Source of the DNA: an uncultured bacterium
Lineage (GTDB): Bacteria; Patescibacteriota; Minisyncoccia; Phycocordibacterales; UBA9973
Assembly: GCA_903907175.1 (NCBI GenBank)
Contig: CAIVNB010000087.1
Span: 1-5,930 of the forward strand
Direction: 5' to 3'
DNA length: 5,930 nucleotides
Positions 1 to 5,106 of this stretch are shown here, piece by piece (the stretch's first letter is position 1; every line of letters starts with the position of its first letter). A program made the translations under genes and the position numbers. A model generated the notes under the pieces. It ran no database searches. It had not been told where the DNA came from and saw only the letters and a list, made by a program, of their open reading frames with translations.

Positions 1-200
1 GCACTCTTTACTTTTTTCATTTTACCACCAACTTCTTTTTCCATTTTAGTCATCCATACTTTTGCTTTTTGTTGATTCTTTTTCCCATTTGGACCTAGAA
101 AGTAATACGCTCCTGCTCCAAGTGCTGCCACGGAGGCACCTATTGCTATTACTTTACCAGTTGATATTTTACTTTTTTTTATCACTTTTTTTTCAGTCAT
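1..200 (-). CDS. YtxH-like membrane-anchored small protein, C-terminus cut by window edge
   Basis: Partial gene: the ATG is at 200-198 and the frame is open to base 1, giving 66 residues and part of the next codon; the C-terminus is outside the window. The protein begins with a Lys-rich stretch (MTEKKVIKKSK). A small-residue-rich hydrophobic segment follows at about residues 16-34 (VIAIGASVAALGAGAYYF), then a G-P-N-G-K-K turn and a Lys-rich, probably helical tail. A short basic N-terminus, one Gly/Ala-rich membrane segment and a charged helical tail is the pattern of YtxH-type proteins, a poorly understood family. Similar small proteins are, to my recollection, common in Parcubacteria. It lies 22 nt after the 83-residue gene, probably in the same transcript. 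The leader is AT-only apart from one G, with no Shine-Dalgarno. Two A8 runs occur in the first ten codons. Function unknown; the family label is inference from architecture. Confidence 0.68.
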   Translation of the reverse strand, partial: MTEKKVIKKSKISTGKVIAIGASVAALGAGAYYFLGPNGKKNQQKAKVWMTKMEKEVGGKMKKVKS

Positions 201-222
201 TTTTTTTATTTCTTTTATTATT

Positions 223-474
223 CTAATCTTTTCGACCTCTTCTTTTTTTCCCAAAAACGAAACGAAACACTGCACTTTCTCGTAAATCGGACAACATATC
301 TTTTGTGGTGTCGCCAATCTCATCTATATTTTTTTCTATCTGTTTCATAATCCGTGTAAAAGTATGTATTATTCGAATAAGATAAACCAAGAAAATTGCA
401 ACTAAAATCCACAAAATAACAAAACCAACTGAAGAAATAAAAAAGAAAACTTGTGATTGTATGAGTGTGCTCAT
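223..474 (-). CDS. Small single-pass membrane protein, YtxG/DUF948-like
   Basis: An 83-residue protein with ATG start and TAG stop. It has one long hydrophobic segment at about residues 9-35. An amphipathic, probably coiled-coil stretch follows at about 38-66 (IMKQIEKNIDEIGDTTKDML), then a strongly basic tail (GKKRRGRKD). One N-terminal helix followed by a polar helical rod is the layout of DUF948 proteins such as Bacillus YtxG. In Bacillus that gene lies directly before ytxH, and here a YtxH-like gene also follows, 22 nt downstream. The pairing is what makes the label plausible; the sequence alone is too short to prove it. The gap to pyrG is 28 nt and contains a perfect TATAAT exactly 6 nt before the ATG, so the gene may have its own promoter besides read-through from pyrG. 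Likely role: envelope-associated scaffold or stress protein, unproven. Confidence 0.8.
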   Translation of the reverse strand: MSTLIQSQVFFFISSVGFVILWILVAIFLVYLIRIIHTFTRIMKQIEKNIDEIGDTTKDMLSDLRESAVFRFVFGKKRRGRKD

Positions 475-480
475 GGTTTG

Positions 481-486
481 ATTATA
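481..486 (-). promoter_or_regulatory. Putative -10 box for the 83-residue gene
   Basis: On the minus strand this reads TATAAT, a perfect sigma-70-type -10 hexamer. It is followed by six bases (CAAACC) and then the ATG at 474. A start site 6-8 nt downstream of such a box would put +1 at or next to the ATG, giving a leaderless mRNA. No convincing -35 lies 16-18 nt upstream (the sequence there is GAAATA-like, inside the end of pyrG) and there is no TG extension. AT-rich DNA produces such boxes by chance, so this is suggestive only. Confidence 0.42.
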
Positions 487-502
487 CTACTTATTTTAAA
501 AA

Positions 503-2158
503 TTATTTCCTCTTAGTAATACAAGCTTTCACAAAAGCAGAAAATAAGGGATGTGGGTTAAGAGGATGAGCTAAAAATTCAGGATGAAATTGGGTACCCA
601 AGAAAAATGGATGTTTTGATTTAGACAACTCTGCAATTTCCATCAAATGTCCGTCTGGAGAAGTTCCTGAAAAAATAAGACCTTCTTTTTCCAGCTCCCC
701 TATATATGACGGGTTAACTTCATATCTATGACGATGGCGTTCAATTATCTCTTTTTTAGCGTATGCTTTACTTGCGATCGTACCATCACGTAAAACAGCA
801 TTATACCCACCGAGACGCATGCTCCCACCATATAAATTTTTCTTCATTAATTCTTTTTGAGACTCCATAATATCGATAACTAAATTATTTGATTTTGGAT
901 TTACCTCTCTAGTATTTGCATCTTTTAATTTCAAAACATTTCTAGCGTATTCTATCACCATCATTTGCATTCCGTAACAAAGCCCTAGGTATGGAATTTT
1001 ATTTTCCCTAGCATATCTAACAGAAGAAATTAGACCTTCTACTCCGCGTGTGCCAAAACCTCCTGGTACAACTATTCCATCGAATTTTTTAAGATCTTTT
1101 AATTTTGCTGGATTTTTTTCAAAATCTTCAGAATTTACCCAAGAAATCTGTGCTTTTTTATTTTGTGAATAAGCAGAATATTTTATCGCCTCAATAACAG
1201 ACAAATAGGAATCCGAAAGGATGAAATCTCCTGTTTCAAAATATTTACCTATCATGGCTATTTTTATAATTTCTGTACTGTTATGTGCATGATTCACAAA
1301 AGTTTTCCAAGCATGCCATGCTTTTTCGTCTGTTCTTTTACAAGAAGCCTCAAGTACACTACAAAGTTTATCCGACATTTTTTCTTTTTCAAAATTTAAC
1401 GGAATATCATAAATACTTTCTACGTCAGGTGCTGAAATAATTCTATCTGGAAGAATATTACAAAACATTGCGATCTTTTCTTTTCTTTTTTGATCAAGAC
1501 TTGTGGCTCCTCGAGCAATTAAAAAATCTGGCTGAATTCCTGAAGCATTCAACGTTCTTACTGCATTTTGAGTCGGTTTCGTTTTCATTTCACCAATTTT
1601 AGAAGGTGTGGGTAAATAAGAAACCATTACAAAGATAACATCTTTGGGAAATTCTATTTTTAACATTCGAGCTGCTTCCAAAAATAACATATTTTGGTAT
1701 TCTCCTACTGTTCCACCAATCTCAATAATTACAACATCTGCATTTGCTTTACGTCCTGCTTCTTTTATTCGATGAATAACCTCAAGGGGAATATGTGGAA
1801 CAACTTCTACGCATTTACCTTTGTATTCTAAATTACGTTCTTTTTCTATAACTGTCTGATATACACGCCCTGTAGTCATATAATTTATTTTAGTCAATTT
1901 TATATCAAGAAATCTTTCATAATTACCCATATCTTGATCTGTTTCATCTCCATCAGAAAGAACAAACACCTCACCGTGTTCTGTGGGATTCATTGTACCC
2001 GCATCAACATTTATATATGGATCAATTTTTATCGCAGTAACATTTAAACCTCTATTTTTTAAAATAAGTCCAAGCGATGACGCCGTAATACCCTTTCCTA
2101 CTCCAGAAATAACTCCCCCTACTACAAAAATATATTTGCAATTTTCTTTTTTTTGCAT
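503..2158 (-). CDS. pyrG: CTP synthase (glutamine-hydrolysing)
   Basis: A 551-residue protein, close to the usual length (E. coli 545). It converts UTP, ATP and glutamine to CTP in the cytoplasm, the last step of de novo pyrimidine nucleotide synthesis. The N-terminal synthetase domain carries the P-loop GGVISGVGKGI (residues 14-24, Lys22), the KIDPYINVDAGTM segment (44-56), Mg-site equivalents Asp76 and Glu146 (in EIGGTVGE), and KTKPTQ (192-197). The C-terminal class I glutaminase domain begins near residue 297. It has the oxyanion segment VPGGFGTRGVEG (364-375), nucleophile Cys394 in GLCYGMQ, GGSMRLG (444-450), and His525/Glu527 in TQFHPEF. All catalytic residues are present, so the enzyme should be active. 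Tyr395 replaces the Leu usual after the nucleophile. Start: ATG 11 nt after the ftsX stop, no Shine-Dalgarno. Stop TAA. Almost certainly co-transcribed with ftsE and ftsX. Confidence 0.98.
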   Translation of the reverse strand: MQKKENCKYIFVVGGVISGVGKGITASSLGLILKNRGLNVTAIKIDPYINVDAGTMNPTEHGEVFVLSDGDETDQDMGNYERFLDIKLTKINYMTTGRVYQTVIEKERNLEYKGKCVEVVPHIPLEVIHRIKEAGRKANADVVIIEIGGTVGEYQNMLFLEAARMLKIEFPKDVIFVMVSYLPTPSKIGEMKTKPTQNAVRTLNASGIQPDFLIARGATSLDQKRKEKIAMFCNILPDRIISAPDVESIYDIPLNFEKEKMSDKLCSVLEASCKRTDEKAWHAWKTFVNHAHNSTEIIKIAMIGKYFETGDFILSDSYLSVIEAIKYSAYSQNKKAQISWVNSEDFEKNPAKLKDLKKFDGIVVPGGFGTRGVEGLISSVRYARENKIPYLGLCYGMQMMVIEYARNVLKLKDANTREVNPKSNNLVIDIMESQKELMKKNLYGGSMRLGGYNAVLRDGTIASKAYAKKEIIERHRHRYEVNPSYIGELEKEGLIFSGTSPDGHLMEIAELSKSKHPFFLGTQFHPEFLAHPLNPHPLFSAFVKACITKRK

Positions 2159-2169
2159 ATTGTTTTTTA

Positions 2170-3087
2170 TTATTTATTTAAATATCTCCTAACAGCCAAC
2201 ACACTTGAAACCATTCCCAAGAAAACACCTGCTAATAAAATAATTATGAAAATCTGAAATAAATTTGAAACATAATAATCATATAAATTTAAACCAAGAA
2301 AATCGGTCATATTGTGACCAAGCCAAGCGGTCACCGGCCAAAACAAAACAAGTGTAATGATGGTTGCAATAAAGCCATAAATAGCACCCTCAATCATAAA
2401 TGGCCCCCTGACACCCATTTTTGAAGCCCCAACAAGGCGCATCACTCCAATTTCTTCTTTGGAAATAAAAATTGCAAGACGTATAGTATTAAAAGTAATG
2501 ATAATGGAAATTATTATCATAAGGAGAGTTATTAGAAACCCGAGTTTTTGAGCACCAGCAATAATACCATTTAATCTATCTATCACTAGTTTATTTTGAT
2601 GATAATTTACTTTATCAACAATAGATCCAGACCCGGAAACTGAAATGCTATCTGATTTTAGAAAATTTGCGATAGTTTCATATTGAGAAACCTCTTTCGC
2701 TTTGACATTTAAATACCCGCCGAGTGGATTTGTACCTATTTCATCCAATGCCTGTATTGTAGGATAATCTTCGGAATGCCTATCACGGAAAAGTTTTAGT
2801 GCCTCTTCACTACTCGTATAAGTTACACTAGCCACTTCTGGTAATTTTTCAAGTGAATCTTTTAAAGAAGTTATTTTATCAGGTGAGGCGCCAATATTAA
2901 AATAAATCGTCACATCAACCTTATCTTTTATTTGGTTAAGAGAAAAATTAAGTACTGCTTGTAACAATATTATAGTCGTAATAACAGACAAAGTAATAGT
3001 AACAACAAGAATAGCTGCCCAAGAAATCAGTCCTCTTCTTTTAAAGTTTTTGAAACCTGATTTAATTATTCTTTTTAATAGAATCAT
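2170..3087 (-). CDS. ftsX: Cell division protein FtsX (membrane subunit of FtsEX)
   Basis: A 305-residue integral membrane protein with the FtsX four-helix layout. TM1 is at about 22-44, with a basic cytoplasmic N-terminus (KRIIKSGFKNFKRR). An extracellular domain of roughly 135 residues follows (about 45-180). TM2 is at about 182-205, TM3 about 232-255 and TM4 about 277-298. The conserved stretch after TM2, NTIRLAIFISKEE then IGVMRLVGAS (200-222), is the family hallmark and probably contacts FtsE. With FtsE it forms an ABC-type complex that does not pump a solute but activates peptidoglycan hydrolases during division or elongation. The extracellular domain is where a hydrolase or adaptor would bind; no hydrolase gene lies in this window. 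ATG start 28 nt after the ftsE stop; the upstream sequence (AACAAT just before ATG) has no Shine-Dalgarno. Stop TAA. Confidence 0.95.
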   Translation of the reverse strand: MILLKRIIKSGFKNFKRRGLISWAAILVVTITLSVITTIILLQAVLNFSLNQIKDKVDVTIYFNIGASPDKITSLKDSLEKLPEVASVTYTSSEEALKLFRDRHSEDYPTIQALDEIGTNPLGGYLNVKAKEVSQYETIANFLKSDSISVSGSGSIVDKVNYHQNKLVIDRLNGIIAGAQKLGFLITLLMIIISIIITFNTIRLAIFISKEEIGVMRLVGASKMGVRGPFMIEGAIYGFIATIITLVLFWPVTAWLGHNMTDFLGLNLYDYYVSNLFQIFIIILLAGVFLGMVSSVLAVRRYLNK

Positions 3088-3115
3088 ATTGTTAATTTTT
3101 CAGTGCTTAATTTAA

Positions 3116-3796
3116 TTATATCGTATATTTACCTTCTTTGTCATCACGAACTACTTTTCCTTTTTCCATTGTTATTACTCGTTTATTAATTGAATCTGTC
3201 ACTCCCTTATTGTGCGTAGTAAGTATCACCGTAGTGCCCAAATCATTTATTTTTTTTAATATTTGAATAATTTCATAAGTGTTAATAGGATCCAAGTTCC
3301 CTGTTGGTTCATCGGCAATAACAATCTCTGGTTGATTAATGATAGCACGAGCGATTGAAAGTCTTTGCTGTTCGCCTCCAGACATCTGGTGTGGAAAGTG
3401 ATTATGTTTGTTGCTCAAATCAACAAGTTCAAGCACGTGTGGAACATCACTTTCAATTTCTTCGTCTGTTTTGCCAACTGCTTCCATGGCAAAAGCTATA
3501 TTTTCATAGGCAGTCTTATTTGAAAGTAATTTGAAATCCTGAAAAACAACCCCAATACGACGGCGAAGTTTAGTTAAGTCTTCACTTTTCAACTTGTGAA
3601 TATCTAAAGATTCAAAAAAAACAGTGCCGCTAGTAGGAACATCATCTGCTAAGATCATTTTAACTAAAGTTGTCTTGCCTGCACCTGAATGTCCAACAAT
3701 TGAGACAAATTCCCCTTCTTTTACCGTTAAAGTGACATCCTCAAGGGCCACTGAGTCTTTATTGTAAATTTTTGAAACATTATTAAAATAAATCAC
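3116..3796 (-). CDS. ftsE: Cell division ATP-binding protein FtsE
   Basis: A 226-residue ABC ATPase, normal FtsE length. The motifs in order are: Walker A GHSGAGKT (35-42, Lys41), Q-loop Gln86 in VVFQDF, signature MSGGEQQR (138-145), Walker B IVIADEP (158-164, catalytic Glu163), D-loop GNLDP (166-170) and H-loop His195 in TTHN. It is the cytoplasmic partner of FtsX, which follows 28 nt downstream, and supplies ATP hydrolysis for gating peptidoglycan hydrolases. The start is GTG at 3796-3794, because the family begins M-I-x-F-x-x-V-S-K and the translated GTG gives exactly MIYFNNVSK. The purine-rich AAAGAG touches the GTG directly, too close to act as a normal Shine-Dalgarno. An extended -10 lies 6 nt upstream (3803-3811), so the mRNA may be leaderless. 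First gene of the ftsE-ftsX-pyrG run. Stop TAA. Confidence 0.97.
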   Translation of the reverse strand: MIYFNNVSKIYNKDSVALEDVTLTVKEGEFVSIVGHSGAGKTTLVKMILADDVPTSGTVFFESLDIHKLKSEDLTKLRRRIGVVFQDFKLLSNKTAYENIAFAMEAVGKTDEEIESDVPHVLELVDLSNKHNHFPHQMSGGEQQRLSIARAIINQPEIVIADEPTGNLDPINTYEIIQILKKINDLGTTVILTTHNKGVTDSINKRVITMEKGKVVRDDKEGKYTI

Positions 3797-3802
3797 CTCT
3801 TT

Positions 3803-3829
3803 ATTCTATCACAAAAAATAGAAAGTCTA
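3803..3829 (-). promoter_or_regulatory. Putative ftsE promoter (extended -10)
   Basis: On the minus strand, TGATAGAAT at 3811-3803 is an extended -10 (TG, one base, then TAGAAT, 5/6 to TATAAT). A weak -35 candidate, TAGACT at 3829-3824 (4/6), lies 15 bp upstream, shorter than the preferred 16-18; the TG extension could compensate. Only six bases (AAAGAG) separate the -10 from the GTG start, so transcription would begin within a few bases of the start codon. This is the best promoter candidate for the ftsE-ftsX-pyrG-small-gene run. Confidence 0.5.
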
Positions 3830-3838
3830 CCTTTGACT

Positions 3839-3896
3839 CAATGTTTTTTCAGTGTTAGACTGAATAAAAATTCACACTTCATTGAAAAAACCATTG
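3839..3896. repeat. Imperfect inverted repeat / stem-loop in the divergent intergenic region
   Basis: The left arm at 3839-3855 (CAATGTTTTTTCAGTGT) pairs with the right arm at 3874-3896 in three blocks. CAATG (3839-3843) pairs with CATTG (3892-3896). TTTTTTC (3844-3850) pairs with GAAAAAA (3884-3890). AGTGT (3851-3855) pairs with ACACT (3874-3878). That gives 17 base pairs interrupted by a 1-nt bulge (3891) and a 5-nt bulge (3879-3883), around an 18-nt loop. The left arm also fits a competing small hairpin (TTCAGT 3848-3853 with ACTGAA 3859-3864). The right arm overlaps another (TTGCAG 3894-3899 with CTGCAA 3904-3909). It could be an operator, a structured transcript or a remnant of a small inverted-repeat element. 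It is not a terminator, since no T-run follows it on either strand. Confidence 0.45.
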
Positions 3897-3927
3897 CAGG
3901 GATCTGCAAAAAATAAAAAATAGTCAT

Positions 3928-4143
3928 ATGAAAAAAGCAAACCCGATTGCCCTCCTAGGGATTACCTTTATCTTAATGCTACTGGCAGGCATATTGGTGT
4001 CAGAACTAAATACCCATCTCTGGTGGACTCTTTTAAGCCTATTGGCTGTCTTTACAGTAATTGTACTTATAATCCCATCCAGGGAACAACGCCTTAAAAA
4101 ACTGTCAGAAAAAAAATGGAAACAAAGAATTAAAACCGGTTAA
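3928..4143 (+). CDS. Small two-helix membrane protein, unrecognised
   Basis: A 71-residue protein, the only accepted gene on the plus strand. It begins MKKANP, has two hydrophobic segments at about 6-24 and 32-50 separated by a short loop (SELNTH), and ends in a basic tail (REQRLKKLSEKKWKQR). Basic residues at both ends suggest both termini are cytoplasmic, a helical hairpin obeying the positive-inside rule. It does not overlap any minus-strand gene, ends with TAA 26 nt before a hairpin terminator, and faces ftsE divergently; all of this supports a real gene. Its third codon positions are G or C in 27 of 71 codons, against 14/50 at the start of ftsE and 8/50 at the start of prfB, so its base use differs somewhat from its neighbours. 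No Shine-Dalgarno; a weak AAAAAT box ends 6 nt before the ATG. I do not recognise a family and assign no function. Confidence 0.62.
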   Translation: MKKANPIALLGITFILMLLAGILVSELNTHLWWTLLSLLAVFTVIVLIIPSREQRLKKLSEKKWKQRIKTG

Positions 4144-4169
4144 AAGGAAAAAACTCAAAGAACACGCCT

Positions 4170-4196
4170 AAAAGCCACATAATTAACGTGGCTTTT
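4170..4196. terminator. Bidirectional hairpin terminator between the 71-residue gene and prfB
   Basis: AAAAGCCAC (4170-4178) and GTGGCTTTT (4188-4196) form a 9-bp perfect stem around a 9-nt loop. On the plus strand the stem runs into TTTTTATTT, a good intrinsic terminator for the 71-residue gene. On the minus strand it ends in TTTT, so it also serves prfB, whose TAA stop (4202-4200) is only 3 nt away. The convergent gene layout agrees with this. Confidence 0.85.
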
Positions 4197-4199
4197 TAT

Positions 4200-5087
4200 T
4201 TACAAATTTTTTTCTACTTCAATAAATAAATCTATCTCACCTCCCAAAACTCCATCGATATCAGAAGTCTCTGTATTAGTTCGATGATCTTTAACCATCT
4301 TATAAGGATGTAATACATAAGAACGAATCTGACTTCCCCACTCTATCTCTGTTCCATAGTTTTTTTTGAATATCTCTTCTATTGTCTTTTTTTCTTGTTC
4401 TGCCTTTTTAAAAATTTTAGCTCTTAGTATAGACATTGCTCTTTCACGATTTTGCTCTTGAGAACGTTCTCCTGAGGCGTGTACTGCCAATCCTGTAGGT
4501 ATGTGTACAACTCTCACTGCTGTTTCCCTTTTATTTACATTCTGCCCTCCAGGACCTCCGGCTCTTGAAAATTCAACTTTCAAATCTTGTTCCGGAATTA
4601 CAAAATCTTTTTCTTCTAATTTAGAAAATTTTGGCAATACTTCCACTAAAGAAAAGGAAGTATGTCTTAATTTTTTTGCATTAAAAGGTGAAATTCGAAC
4701 AAGCCTATGTACTCCAGATTCATTTTTTAAATTCCCATATGCCCCTTTCCCAGATATTTCAAAAGAGACATTTCTGTACCCTCCGTGATCATTTTTATGT
4801 TCATGAATAAAAGAAATTCCCCAATTTTTTTTATTAGCATATTTCATATACATGTTAAGTATCATTGCCGAAAAATCTTCTGCATCATCTCCTCCAGCAC
4901 CAGAAATAATTGTGACAATTGCCGGTCCTTTATCATATTTTTGGGCACCAATAAGTTTTTCTTTTAATTCTCTAAGTTCATTAAGAACATTTTGTGCTTG
5001 TACTTTATCGCTCCAAAATTGAGGGTCACTCATCCTTTCTTCTAATTCTTTAATTTTATTACCGATATCATTTATATCTTCTATCAT
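4200..5087 (-). CDS. prfB: Peptide chain release factor 2, shortened domain 1
   Basis: A 295-residue class I release factor that recognises UAA and UGA in the ribosomal A site and triggers peptidyl-tRNA hydrolysis. The RF2 tripeptide SPF (133-135, in GVHRLVRISPF) identifies it as RF2 rather than RF1. The catalytic GGQ is at 180-182 in GGPGGQNVNK, followed by TAVRVVHIPTG. The C-terminal GSQIRSYVLHPYKMVKDHRT (251-270) is also typical. Usual RF2 length is about 365. Aligned from memory to E. coli RF2, it lacks roughly the first 25 residues and some 50-60 residues within domain 1, passing from MSDPQFW (19-25) to SGAGGDDAEDF (62-72) in under 40 residues. No start codon exists upstream in frame before a stop (5118-5120), so the short form appears genuine. 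The PLP-enzyme gene ends 19 nt upstream, suggesting an operon. TATAGT lies 6 nt before the ATG. Stop TAA, then a terminator. Confidence 0.95.
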   Translation of the reverse strand: MIEDINDIGNKIKELEERMSDPQFWSDKVQAQNVLNELRELKEKLIGAQKYDKGPAIVTIISGAGGDDAEDFSAMILNMYMKYANKKNWGISFIHEHKNDHGGYRNVSFEISGKGAYGNLKNESGVHRLVRISPFNAKKLRHTSFSLVEVLPKFSKLEEKDFVIPEQDLKVEFSRAGGPGGQNVNKRETAVRVVHIPTGLAVHASGERSQEQNRERAMSILRAKIFKKAEQEKKTIEEIFKKNYGTEIEWGSQIRSYVLHPYKMVKDHRTNTETSDIDGVLGGEIDLFIEVEKNL

Positions 5088-5093
5088 ATATTT

Positions 5094-5099
5094 ACTATA
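5094..5099 (-). promoter_or_regulatory. Putative -10 box for prfB
   Basis: On the minus strand this reads TATAGT (5/6 to TATAAT), followed by AAATAT and then the prfB ATG, again a 6-nt spacing. The whole 19-nt gap after the PLP-enzyme stop is A/T with one C and one G, has no Shine-Dalgarno, and no good -35 is seen upstream (GGTAAA at the 17-bp position). It is supported mainly by having the same spacing as the boxes before ftsE and the 83-residue gene. Confidence 0.32.
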
Positions 5100-5106
5100 T
5101 TTATAG

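Noticed and set aside
1983..2192. 69-codon open frame on the plus strand across the start of pyrG
   Set aside because: It lies almost wholly antisense to the conserved pyrG N-terminus and the ftsX end, and the translation shows no family pattern; a shadow of AT-rich coding sequence.
3894..3909. TTGCAG/CTGCAA hairpin as an intrinsic terminator
   Set aside because: It is followed by A residues on the plus strand and preceded by T residues on the minus strand, the wrong polarity for termination in either direction.
4501..4967. Two plus-strand open frames (95 and 60 codons) inside prfB
   Set aside because: Both are antisense to the conserved core of RF2 (SPF to GGQ region and domain 1) and look like frame shadows.
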